Shown piece after piece: positions 27,710-34,597 of a stretch of DNA of 42,333 nucleotides. The stretch's first letter is position 1, and every line of letters starts with the position of its first letter. The position numbers and the translations under genes were made by a program. Location: positions 1-42,333 of the forward strand of contig DAHUYO010000023.1 of the NCBI GenBank assembly GCA_027315185.1. The letters run 5' to 3'. Source of the DNA: Acidobacteriota bacterium. GTDB taxonomy: Bacteria > Acidobacteriota > Terriglobia > Terriglobales > SCQP01. The notes below the pieces were generated by a model. It did no database searches. It was not told where the DNA came from and worked only from the letters and a program-made list of their open reading frames with translations.

Positions 27710-27883
27710 CTAGGCCGCTGCCCGCTTAATTCTCTCCACGGCATGCTCCCGCCGCAACATCTTGCCGGGCCGCCAGCGGGTGCAATCGAAGGCCCGGCGA
27801 ATGCCGCACTCCAGGCAGCGTTGGTAGGTCAACCGCGTGATCGTAATCGGCATGGACCAGCGATGGCGATGGAAGGGCGTCAT
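27710..27883 (-). CDS. CxxC miniprotein coupled to regulator A'
   Basis: 57 residues: MTPFHRHRW at the start, then TRLTYQRCLECGIRRAFDC and a basic helical end (LRREHAVERIKRAAA). The single CLECG knuckle plus a later Cys and flanking His suggest a small metal-binding protein; CLECG after an aromatic TYQ is a pattern I associate with small zinc-ribbon-like proteins, without firm assignment. The ATG is 2 nt after the TAA of regulator A' with no ribosome-binding site of its own, so translation is probably coupled. Cassette 1 has no intact counterpart. Confidence 0.65.
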   Translation of the reverse strand: MTPFHRHRWSMPITITRLTYQRCLECGIRRAFDCTRWRPGKMLRREHAVERIKRAAA

Positions 27884-27885
27884 GA

Positions 27886-28575
27886 TTAGCCCGCGGCTGC
27901 GGCAGCCGCTGCCCTCGGTCGGAATAATTCAGCGTGATGCTCGGCTAGGCGCACGAGCATCCGCGCCAGCCCGAGCGCGTCTGGTGCGAACGCCCCCGTG
28001 GCAGGATCGGCGAGCGCCAGCAGCCATCTCCGGTCCAGCAGACGGAATTGAAGCAGGCAGACCTCCCCTTCGAGCGGACGGGCAGCCGAGGCCGCGCGAA
28101 GAAAGGAATCCCGTGAAACCTCGCTTGCTCGCATGAGGCGCGGAGCGTCGGCGCACTCGGTTGCCGGACCATACTCAACCGGTTTCATCCCATGCGGGGA
28201 CACGACCGTCTTGCCGGCGGCATCGCCGCGAACTTCCCAGCACAAAACCCGACTCGCCTCGGTCCATGTGCGGAGCATTGCCAGCACAGCCGTATGTAGT
28301 TGGGCGATATCTCTCGCGGCAAGCACACGGCGGAAGCTGTCCAAGCGTTCGTCGGCACCGCGGGCCATTGGCGGAAACTTCAACATCAACTCCCGCGCGG
28401 AGTGAACCTCGGCTTTGAAATAAATGCTCTTGATGTATGCCTTGACCGTGTTCGTTGTCAGGTGCAATTTGCGGGCGATCTCGCCGACTTGCTGGGCTGC
28501 GGTCAACGCAGCGATGATCTGCCGCTCACGGGGGGAAAACTTCGCCAAATCGGCGCAACCGGATGGCGCGTTCAT
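27886..28575 (-). CDS. LuxR-HTH regulator with GAF-like domain (cassette 2, protein A')
   Basis: 229 residues with AAGGAG 8 nt before the ATG. The HTH at residues ~13-70 (SPRERQIIAALTAAQQ, TTNTVKAYIKSIYFKAEV) is better preserved than in cassette 1. The GAF-like domain follows (LHTAVLAMLRTWTEASRVLC ... RRWLLALADPATGAF). It is homologous along its whole length to 16249-16956. It is read away from a conserved promoter region and precedes the CxxC miniprotein. The ligand and targets are unknown. Confidence 0.87.
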   Translation of the reverse strand: MNAPSGCADLAKFSPRERQIIAALTAAQQVGEIARKLHLTTNTVKAYIKSIYFKAEVHSARELMLKFPPMARGADERLDSFRRVLAARDIAQLHTAVLAMLRTWTEASRVLCWEVRGDAAGKTVVSPHGMKPVEYGPATECADAPRLMRASEVSRDSFLRAASAARPLEGEVCLLQFRLLDRRWLLALADPATGAFAPDALGLARMLVRLAEHHAELFRPRAAAAAAAG

Positions 28576-28605
28576 GAGTCTTGCTCCTTGTAGTAGCTGT
28601 TGGCC

Positions 28606-28770
28606 GATTGGCCAATTGTTCGGAAGGATTCATTGCATTGACAGTTTCGGTCAATACCCTTAATGGGGGAGAGCTTAGGTAATCACTTGCCCGCGGCGAC
28701 CCCCCACGTTTTGTGCGGTGCCCGCGCAGATTCCCCCCTCTTTGGGGCTTTTCGGGATACTAGCCAGCGC
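28606..28770. promoter_or_regulatory. Cassette 2 promoter region with CCCC/GGGG inverted repeats
   Basis: Between A' and B''. GGCC-GATT-GGCC, then CCC-TTAAT-GGGG (28657-28668) and CCCC-TCTTT-GGGG (28735-28747), then CTAGCCAGCGCGCA. The order matches cassette 1. The first element is nearest A' and the second nearest the plus-strand microprotein gene, so each divergent promoter may have its own operator. Confidence 0.6.
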
Positions 28771-28816
28771 GCAAGGATTACCCAAACGCAATCGGGAATT
28801 GCGCGTGGAGGAGCAC

Positions 28817-29026
28817 ATGCCTGAAGTAAGCAGCCAGTCCCGGGGTTGGAAGCAGATCGCTGACCTATGCCGCGGCCATTTGGAGCCCGAGGAGATTCGC
28901 CAGCTCGATATTCACGTCTGGCAAGAGATCCTCAACGAGCTGGGCTTCCCTGCGAGGCCGGCGGTGCCGCCGGCCAATGGATGTGTAACCCGGGTTCAAT
29001 TCCCGGCTACACCTTCACGAGCTTGA
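28817..29026 (+). CDS. Cassette microprotein B'' (plus strand)
   Basis: 69 residues with GGAGG 5 nt before the ATG at 28817. WKQIADLCRGHLEPEEIRQL followed by DIHVWQEILNELGF matches the motif of the other two microproteins (I-x-x-LCR-x2-L-x3-E-(I/V)-x2-LD). The last ~20 residues are encoded by a GC hairpin and a tRNA-T-arm-like hairpin and are probably not ancestral. Its end overlaps the end of the convergent B' gene by 20 bp. In cassette 1 the promoter-like element persists but this gene is missing. Confidence 0.65.
   Translation: MPEVSSQSRGWKQIADLCRGHLEPEEIRQLDIHVWQEILNELGFPARPAVPPANGCVTRVQFPATPSRA
28983..29013. other. tRNA acceptor/T-arm-like hairpin
   Basis: CCGGGTTCAATTCCCGG (28990-29006) is a perfect T-arm with a canonical TTCAATT loop. 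It is followed by CTACACC, and GTGTA (28983-28987) pairs with TACAC (29008-29012). No D or anticodon arm is present upstream, so it is not a functional tRNA. It may be a terminator between convergent genes or a relic of a tRNA attachment site. Confidence 0.5.
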
Positions 29027-29234
29027 TTTTCCTGGCTGCCAGCCGCTTGGAGGGTGGGTGGTCTGGTGCCGTATCCGTGGGCGTGGCGTGGGCTACACCG
29101 CTGCGACGCATGCGGCTGAATTCTGTCATCGCCTCGGCCATAATCGTCTGGTCCAGCGCCTCGACTTCGTCCGCGCTCAACACCTTTCGGCAAAGCCCTG
29201 CGATCTCGTCGAACCCCAAATCCTCAATAGCCAT
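29007..29234 (-). CDS. Cassette microprotein B' (minus strand)
   Basis: 75 residues: IEDLGFDEIAGLCRKVL then SADEVEALDQTIMAEAM, a variable Pro-rich linker and C-terminal RKIKLVKV. It is homologous to 17194-17427, including the leading D-x-x-F-DEI and the basic tail. The stop codon lies in the T-arm-like hairpin. AAGGAG lies 12 nt upstream of the ATG, a longer than usual gap. It occupies the same place as B in cassette 1, between two LuxR-type regulators. Confidence 0.7.
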   Translation of the reverse strand: MAIEDLGFDEIAGLCRKVLSADEVEALDQTIMAEAMTEFSRMRRSGVAHATPTDTAPDHPPSKRLAARKIKLVKV

Positions 29235-29332
29235 CGCTCGGTCACGGCTCCTTCTGCGTGTAGGGATAGTGATCTGGCAGCATTCCCTTTACTGCGTCGT
29301 TGATGGTCACCGAGCCGGACCAGCCAAGACAA

Positions 29333-29350
29333 CACCCCGTATGTGGGGTG
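29333..29350. promoter_or_regulatory. Putative operator upstream of regulator C'
   Basis: Perfect inverted repeat CACCCC-GTATGT-GGGGTG in the divergent B'-C' region, followed by a segment conserved in cassette 1. It resembles the CCCC/GGGG elements upstream of A' and B''. Confidence 0.6.
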
Positions 29351-29429
29351 AACGAAGCGTCATCCCCATTTTGCGAGGATTGCCAAACTTTGTCGTTGCG
29401 TGGATGCTCTGCGAACAGAGGTTTGCGCC

Positions 29430-30176
29430 ATGTTCGGAACTGAGGAAGGTTCGGCCAGCGGGCTGACCCTGCGGGAGCAAGCGGTGGTTCAAGCGCTGCT
29501 GGCCAATGAGACGTTGGATCAGCTCGCGGCGAGGTTCAAGACGAGCGCCGCGATCATCAAAGCGCAGGTTGCGGCCATCTACCGCAAGGCGCGGCTGAGA
29601 ACCATCGAGCGCCTGATGCGCGAATACTTCGGCAGCGAGGCCAACTGGTTGGAACGGAACCGCATTGAGGCGCTGCGGCGCATGCTGGCCTCGGATGGCA
29701 TTCCGCAATTGCACCTTCACCTGCTGGCTGCCCTGCGCGCCTGGACCGGCGCGGGGCAGGCGCATCTTTGGGAAATTCGCAGCGGCCACGGCGGCCTGCG
29801 TCTCGTTGGCGAATCTGGGATCATGTACGCCGTGCGGAGCGATGGCGTCGTCCCTGTGCTTGCCGCGAGGGCGGTTGCCATTGTCGGCGCCGATGCGATC
29901 AAGTCCGAGGAATGGGCCATTGTGGCTAGCGCAGAAGCCGGCGCGTTACCCATCGTAGGCGAGGTCATTGCACTAGCCGTGGCCCATGGGAGTGGTCGTT
30001 GGCTTGCGCTCCTAACCAATTTGCCCGACGGCCACGCGCATCATGCAGCGGTCGAATTGGCGCGGGCTCTCGTGGAGATGGCGCAAACCGTGGCTACCCC
30101 CTGGACAGTGGCATTGAAAAAGATGGCCGCTCCTGCCGGCTCCGGAGCCAACGGCAACGTGCGCACGCCCGCCTGA
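29430..30176 (+). CDS. LuxR-HTH/GAF-like regulator (cassette 2, protein C')
   Basis: 248 residues. AGAGG at 29417-29421 supports the ATG at 29430; a GTG at 29400 is less likely. The N-terminal LuxR-like HTH is intact (LTLREQAVVQALLANETLDQ, then TSAAIIKAQVAAIYRKARLR). The C-terminal GAF-like domain (LHLHLLAALRAWTGAGQAHL ... GRWLALLTNLPDGHAHHAA) is about half identical to protein C of cassette 1 by eye, and more distantly related to A and A'. A small hairpin (CCCC-ATTC-GGGG, 30182-30193) and a strong terminator follow. Confidence 0.87.
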   Translation: MFGTEEGSASGLTLREQAVVQALLANETLDQLAARFKTSAAIIKAQVAAIYRKARLRTIERLMREYFGSEANWLERNRIEALRRMLASDGIPQLHLHLLAALRAWTGAGQAHLWEIRSGHGGLRLVGESGIMYAVRSDGVVPVLAARAVAIVGADAIKSEEWAIVASAEAGALPIVGEVIALAVAHGSGRWLALLTNLPDGHAHHAAVELARALVEMAQTVATPWTVALKKMAAPAGSGANGNVRTPA

Positions 30177-30294
30177 ATAAACCCCATTCGGGGGATAGAC
30201 GATAGCATCCGCGGCCTGCGACGATTGGTGCGACGTTGCGGCATCCTCCGGTTCCTGGACCGCCCCAGCGCCTGTGAGACGAATGCAAGTGCGT

Positions 30295-30337
30295 GCCAGG
30301 CATCCGGGTTTCATGGCAGCGGATGCCTGGCTTTTTT
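30295..30337 (+). terminator. Terminator of cassette 2 regulator C'
   Basis: GCCAGGCATCC (30295-30305) pairs perfectly with GGATGCCTGGC (30321-30331), followed by six T. It shares its 3' end with the cassette 1 terminator. Confidence 0.9.
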
Positions 30338-30392
30338 CATTGTCGTTATCATGGGGCGCCGCCTCCACCACCGCTGAGCGGTGCCACGTATT

Positions 30393-30626
30393 TCATCCTG
30401 CTACATTGTTTTTTCTAGCGCCCCCGGCTCCAAGCTTGGCTGCCAAGGTGGTGCGCTCGGCCAAGATCACTCCCAATTCTTCTTCCGGGCGGTCGGCGTA
30501 ATAACGGCGGACGCAGGGCTCGCAGGCCAGGCCGCCGCCAAAAGCAAGGCGGGCGTTCCCGACCGGCTGGCCGCACTGGACGCACCGGGGCCCGGCCGCG
30601 GGTTCAGATCGTAGTTGGATGTTCAT
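30393..30626 (-). CDS. Small zinc-ribbon protein
   Basis: 77 residues with GGAGG upstream of the ATG at 30626. CVQCG and CEPC, 20 residues apart, form a four-Cys zinc ribbon, followed by a charged helix (RPEEELGVILAERTTLAAKL). Last gene of the long minus-strand operon, 65 bp after the recombinase. The role is unknown; DNA or protein binding is possible. A longer open frame to 31211 is a shadow of the recombinase gene. Confidence 0.65.
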   Translation of the reverse strand: MNIQLRSEPAAGPRCVQCGQPVGNARLAFGGGLACEPCVRRYYADRPEEELGVILAERTTLAAKLGAGGARKNNVAG

Positions 30627-30691
30627 GGTTGGTTCCCCTCCGTGGTGGAATTCGGTGGCATGGGCCACCGTTTCCGGGGTGACATCGGCCT

Positions 30692-31291
30692 TCACGCCGC
30701 GCCTCCCGAAACTTGTTTTGCGGCCGCGGCGCGGGCCCGTGCGGTCGCGGCGCCGATGCCAAGCTCGCGCGCGATCTGCCGCCAGGAGCGCCCGGCTTCC
30801 CGCAGGGCAACAATCCGGCGCGAGTCCACCAGGGCGCGCGGGCGTCCGATGCGTTTGCCCCGGGCCCGCGCGATCGCGATCCCGCTCTTTACCCGCTCCC
30901 GGATCAGCTCCCGCTCGAACTCCGCGATGCTGGCGAAGATGCCGAACACCAGGCGGCCGCCCGGCGTGGTGGTGTCCACGTTCTCGTGCAAGGACACGAA
31001 CTGAATCCCCAGGGCATCGAACTCCACCAGGGCGTTGACCAGTTGCCGCAGGCTGCGGGCGAAGCGGTCGTACCGGTACACCACCACCGCGTCCGCTTGC
31101 CGCCGCCGGCACACCGCCAGCATCCGGTCCAGCTCCGGGCGCCGTTCCCTGACCCCGGAGACGCCCACGTCCACAAACTCCCCGGCCACGTCCCAGCCCC
31201 GCCGCTCGCAATAGGCCCGCACCTCACGCAACTGCATCTCCGGGTTTTGGCCGGCCAGGGTGGAGACGCGGGCGTAGATCGCGGCTTTCAT
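30692..31291 (-). CDS. Serine recombinase (resolvase family)
   Basis: 199 residues. The N-terminal catalytic domain has MKAAIYARVST with the nucleophile Ser10, VVYRYDRFARS with the active-site Arg, and FASIAEFERELIRERVKSG. The C-terminal HTH (RRIVALREAGRSWRQIARE) binds the site. It resembles Tn3-type resolvases and plasmid invertases and may resolve multimers or invert DNA in the element. The ATG overlaps the preceding stop as ATGA. Confidence 0.93.
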   Translation of the reverse strand: MKAAIYARVSTLAGQNPEMQLREVRAYCERRGWDVAGEFVDVGVSGVRERRPELDRMLAVCRRRQADAVVVYRYDRFARSLRQLVNALVEFDALGIQFVSLHENVDTTTPGGRLVFGIFASIAEFERELIRERVKSGIAIARARGKRIGRPRALVDSRRIVALREAGRSWRQIARELGIGAATARARAAAAKQVSGGAA

Positions 31292-31644
31292 CGGCTCCCT
31301 TTCCTAGCCCGCAGCCAGGCCAGGCGGTCAGCGCCCTTTTGACTGAGGCGGTACACCAGCAGCCCCCTGGGGTCCAGCCTCCGGTCCACCAGGCGCCATT
31401 TCCAGAGGCATCGCTTGATATAGCTGTAGGCGGTCCGCACTGGATACCGGCCCGTCAGGACAGCCCAGGCCGGCGGCGAAAGCCAACCGCGGTTCTCGAA
31501 GGCCGCCAGGGCCATGATCTTGAACTCGCCCCGCTGGCGTTTCCTCCGGTTCCGGCCCGGCGTTCCCGTCCCGGCGTACCCGTCCCGCGTTTCTGTCCCG
31601 CCGGAATGCCCAAGCTGCTGTGACCCCTGTGCGTGAAGCGTCAT
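31288..31644 (-). CDS. Winged-helix-like small protein
   Basis: 118 residues from the ATG at 31644, which has GGAG 7 nt upstream (ATG 31656 is an alternative). The C-terminal 80 residues (MALAAFENRGWLSPPAWAVL, RTAYSYIKRCLWKWRLVDRR, LVYRLSQKGADRLAWL) look like a winged helix with a LSxKGxxRL wing end. It is probably a DNA-binding regulator or partner of the recombinase it overlaps. Confidence 0.7.
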   Translation of the reverse strand: MTLHAQGSQQLGHSGGTETRDGYAGTGTPGRNRRKRQRGEFKIMALAAFENRGWLSPPAWAVLTGRYPVRTAYSYIKRCLWKWRLVDRRLDPRGLLVYRLSQKGADRLAWLRARKGSR

Positions 31645-31666
31645 CACTGTCTCCATTGGGACGGTT

Positions 31667-32590
31667 TCAGATTCGAATGATCCGTTTGGGCGCCGGCGCG
31701 CCGCCGGAAGAGGCGGCCGACTCGGCCGCCGTGCGCGCGGTGTCGCGCTGCAACAGCCGGGGCGAGTCTTGGAGATACCCGCGCGCCTGGGCATCCCAGA
31801 TGACAAACTCGTGCGGCCCCAGGGCGGCGACTTTATCGGCCACGTCCCGGCCGCACCGTTCCGCCAGGGCCGCCAGGTCCTTCGGCTCGGTCTGGCTGAA
31901 CAGCACCCAAACGTCCGTCAGGCTGGTGAGGGTCTTGGGAACCTCGGCCGCCCGCTGGGCCGTCCAGGCAATATCCAGGTGGCGATGGCGGCCCGTGCGG
32001 ATCAGGCGCCCGAAGAGCGGCGGAACATAGCCGGCCTGGGTATAGAGCGGAACTTCCTCGCAGACCAAGCACAGGTCGCCGCGCGCGTACACCAGGCGCG
32101 AGGCTTCCTCGATTTCCTCCGCGGGGTCGTCCTGCGGGACGTAGACCCCGGCAAACGCCGGCTGATTGCGGCTCCAGGCGAGAAACCGGGCCAGGGCCCC
32201 GATGGACTCGAACACGTTACCTGCCGCCAGGTCGCCATGATCCCGCATCGGGTCGAACGCAACCCAGCGCGGGCAGTAGCGCAGCAGTTCCCGCAGTTTG
32301 GTGGACTTGCCGGAGCCCTTGCGCCCGATGATCCCGATGATCCGGTTCTGTACCTCGCGGCGCCGGCGCGGCGCGGGGGCATCGGCGGACCCAGCGCCCG
32401 GAGCGGCGGCTGGGCCCTGCGTAGCCACGGGCGCGGCCGGGGCGCTCGGCTGGGCAGCGGCGTCTTGGGCTGGTGCCGCGGCGGCCGCCGTTCCCCGCGG
32501 TGGCGCTGGCTGCATCGTGCGCTGGCTGGGCCGCGGGCGGCGGACGGGAATGCGGATCATGCGGTGGCGGGGTGGCTGATTTTCGGTCAT
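31667..32590 (-). CDS. P-loop ATPase of FtsK/HerA-like type
   Basis: 307 residues; GGGAG precedes the ATG at 32590. A Pro/Ala-rich N-terminal ~75 residues leads to Walker A IIGRKGSGKSTKLREL and Walker B GDLCLVCEEV. A conserved RTGRHRHLDIAWTAQRAAEV (Arg and sensor-like Gln) follows, then VWVLFSQTEPKDLAAL. Such small ATPases occur as DNA-pumping enzymes in conjugative elements and tailless phages (packaging ATPase or Zot-like). It is too short for a complete Tra/FtsK translocase and has no membrane segment of its own; two membrane proteins are encoded just upstream in the operon. Confidence 0.82.
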   Translation of the reverse strand: MTENQPPRHRMIRIPVRRPRPSQRTMQPAPPRGTAAAAAPAQDAAAQPSAPAAPVATQGPAAAPGAGSADAPAPRRRREVQNRIIGIIGRKGSGKSTKLRELLRYCPRWVAFDPMRDHGDLAAGNVFESIGALARFLAWSRNQPAFAGVYVPQDDPAEEIEEASRLVYARGDLCLVCEEVPLYTQAGYVPPLFGRLIRTGRHRHLDIAWTAQRAAEVPKTLTSLTDVWVLFSQTEPKDLAALAERCGRDVADKVAALGPHEFVIWDAQARGYLQDSPRLLQRDTARTAAESAASSGGAPAPKRIIRI

Positions 32591-32636
32591 GTATTTCTCC
32601 CTCTGGGGCCGCGGCGGCAGCGCCGCGGCGGTTGGT

Positions 32637-32960
32637 TCATTGCGCCGGACTCCATGGCGCAAAATCCGCCGGCCCCGCTGGGCCCAGCGGGTCCCACGGC
32701 TCGCCCTCTTGGCCGCGGCCGGCGCGCGCCACGAGCCAAACCATCAGGACAGCTCCGAGGCCGAATGCGATTTTTAGCAGCAGGGCTACGCCCTCCCGCG
32801 CCGCGTCCGCGCCACGCGGGGCCGCTTCCGGTGCGCCGCCCGCGCGGGGACCAGCGCCGGGCCGCCGGCATTCCTGGTGGTCGCACCAGGGGGCCGCGAA
32901 TACACGGCACGTCGCGCAGTTGGCCGGGTCGTGGCATTCGGGATGGCGGCAGGCGCTCAT
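32637..32960 (-). CDS. Cys-rich single-pass membrane protein
   Basis: 107 residues. The N-terminal Cys/His cluster (CRHPECHDPANCATC ... WCDHQEC) may bind metal. One transmembrane helix lies at ~61-80 (VALLLKIAFGLGAVLMVWLV), then a Pro/Gly-rich tail. The start overlaps the preceding stop (TAATG). It is a candidate membrane partner of the adjacent ATPase. Confidence 0.7.
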   Translation of the reverse strand: MSACRHPECHDPANCATCRVFAAPWCDHQECRRPGAGPRAGGAPEAAPRGADAAREGVALLLKIAFGLGAVLMVWLVARAGRGQEGEPWDPLGPAGPADFAPWSPAQ

Positions 32961-33646
32961 TACAGCGCGCCTCCGTCTCCGGGTGCATCGGGCGGTTCGG
33001 CCGGGAGATTCGGAACCGGAGCCATAACCTGCGGCTGGGTCGCGGTGTCTTGGTCCCGCGGTTTCCGTTTGCGCGCGGCCGCGGCCTTCACCGCATCAAT
33101 CTTCTGGAACGCGATGCTGGCCAGCTCCAGCCCCAGGCCCGCCAGATCAATGTTCTCCACCACCTTGCGCGGCGCCCGCCGGTTCAGCACTTCCGTGAAC
33201 CCCGCGGCGACGCGGTCCCGCTCCACTTCGGTCATGGCCGCTTCCCGGTCCGCCTCCGGGCACCGCAGGGCCCGGCGAATAATGAACGATTGCGCGCCAT
33301 CGTAGGCGCCAACCAGCGGGCGCAGTTGCTCCTGCCGCAGCTTCAAGCTGCCGCGCAGCACCAGCGCCTTCGGTTTTGCCCCATCGCGGTCCGTCTCGCC
33401 CGGCACCGTCACGTTGGTGGCGATCAGGCGCCGGAGAAACACGGCCTCCGGTTCGCGGGCCTCTTTGGCCCCGGCTTTCACCTTGTCGGCATCCAGCGAC
33501 AGCCGAATGGTTTTGTCGCCCGGGCCCGGGTCCGGCGCCAGCACCGCCTTGGAGGCAATTTGGTCATCAAGCCAGCCGCCCGCCTGGGCGCTGTCCACGT
33601 CCGGGGCGTCCTGCGAGATGCGAACGGAATACGATTTACTCGGCAT
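32960..33646 (-). CDS. Hypothetical operon protein
   Basis: 228 residues, soluble and charged: IRLSLDADKVKAGAKEAREP, LKLRQEQLRPLVGAYDGAQS, VERDRVAAGFTEVLNRRAPR. The C-terminal tail is Pro-rich. It overlaps both neighbours by a few bases. No motif is recognised; its place between two membrane proteins may indicate a complex. Confidence 0.75.
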   Translation of the reverse strand: MPSKSYSVRISQDAPDVDSAQAGGWLDDQIASKAVLAPDPGPGDKTIRLSLDADKVKAGAKEAREPEAVFLRRLIATNVTVPGETDRDGAKPKALVLRGSLKLRQEQLRPLVGAYDGAQSFIIRRALRCPEADREAAMTEVERDRVAAGFTEVLNRRAPRKVVENIDLAGLGLELASIAFQKIDAVKAAAARKRKPRDQDTATQPQVMAPVPNLPAEPPDAPGDGGAL

Positions 33647-34148
33647 GTTTTTCTTGCTCCCTTCCCTGCAAAATCAAAACGCCGGCCAGGATGATGAGCG
33701 GCGCGAGGATCGCCGCCACCAGCAGGCCCGCGGAGCGCCAGCTCAAGGGCGCGGGCTCCGTGCCCCCATCCTCGGACCGCATCTCGGCCGCCACCATGGC
33801 CAGCTCAACCTTGGCGGCCACCAGGGCCGCCAGGGCGGCGCCGAATCCGATGGCCTGGGCGCCGGCCGCAGCGTCGGCGCGGCAGCGCGCGACTGCGCTG
33901 CCCGCGGCCGCGAGTTGTTTTTTTTCCTCTGGTGTTAGCTCCAGCGCGGCGCGCGCCTCGGAGTAGGGGACGCCGGCCGCGGCGCTGGCCAACACCGCGC
34001 CGGCGATCACCAGCGCATCCATGAACATCGGCAGCAGCCGCTCATCCACTTGCGGGCGCTCCGCACTGCCGCGGCGACGCCGCGCACTATCGCAGCGGGA
34101 GCGCCGCGGCGCGGGCCGGTCGGTCGGTCTAGTGGCGCTACGCGGCAT
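33636..34148 (-). CDS. Two-helix membrane protein
   Basis: 170 residues; a start at 34148 adds a basic tail, and an internal Met near MFMDALVIAGAV is the alternative. Hydrophobic segments lie near the middle-left (ALVIAGAVLASAAAGV) and the C-terminus (SAGLLVAAILAPLIILAGVLIL), with a helical stretch (AAALAALVAAKVELAMVAAE-like) between. It overlaps the next gene by 11 bp. The family is unknown. Confidence 0.7.
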   Translation of the reverse strand: MPRSATRPTDRPAPRRSRCDSARRRRGSAERPQVDERLLPMFMDALVIAGAVLASAAAGVPYSEARAALELTPEEKKQLAAAGSAVARCRADAAAGAQAIGFGAALAALVAAKVELAMVAAEMRSEDGGTEPAPLSWRSAGLLVAAILAPLIILAGVLILQGREQEKHAE

Positions 34149-34410
34149 CGGCGGTCCTTAATGGATTGATCCACTTGCCGTCTGAAAAAATGCGCGGGCA
34201 GACGGCATCGAACTTGGCGCGGCGGAACAGCGCGGCGTAAACCGCTGCCGCGTTATCGTCGCCGAGCAGCCCGGCGCCGCGGCGGTAGGTAAGGCGGTCG
34301 CCGCGCATGGCCACCCGCAGAAGACGCACCCTGCCATCGCGCCGAATGCGCAGCACCAGCACGCGCCGCATGGGCGGAAAACCTTTGGAGGATTTTTCAG
34401 TCATGGCCAT
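34138..34410 (-). CDS. Small basic hypothetical protein
   Basis: 90 residues starting MAMTEKSSKG (an internal ATG at 34404 is equally possible). Beta-rich and basic: RRVLVLRIRRDGRVRLLRVA, then YAALFRRAKFDAVCPRIF. It overlaps both neighbouring genes. Perhaps nucleic-acid binding; unassigned. Confidence 0.65.
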   Translation of the reverse strand: MAMTEKSSKGFPPMRRVLVLRIRRDGRVRLLRVAMRGDRLTYRRGAGLLGDDNAAAVYAALFRRAKFDAVCPRIFSDGKWINPLRTADAA

Positions 34411-34597
34411 CCCCGTAACTGCGGCCCGGCGGGGCGCAGGCTACGCCAGCCGTTTCCTGCTGGATCGCGGCGGCGAACCGCACCAGGGTTTCGCTAAATG
34501 CGAAGCCGGCCTCGGAAATGCCGTTCCAAATGGCAATCACGCGCGCCGGCGGGAGCGGCAGAATGATTGCCTGGCGCAATTCGGCCGGAGCCGTCAT
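34397..34597 (-). CDS. Small hypothetical protein
   Basis: 66 residues. GGAGG 5 nt before the ATG at 34597 and the ATGA overlap with the upstream gene set the start. Helical: PAELRQAIILPLPPARVIAI, GFAFSETLVRFAAAIQQETA. The family is unknown. Confidence 0.65.
   Translation of the reverse strand: MTAPAELRQAIILPLPPARVIAIWNGISEAGFAFSETLVRFAAAIQQETAGVACAPPGRSYGDGHD

Noticed and set aside
28925-29013. Complete tRNA gene ending in the T-arm-like hairpin
   Set aside because: No 5' acceptor strand GGTGTAG, D-arm or anticodon arm could be found upstream.
31769-33694. Plus-strand 641-residue open frame
   Set aside because: Shadow of the ATPase and neighbouring operon genes, which show P-loop motifs and coupled starts on the minus strand.
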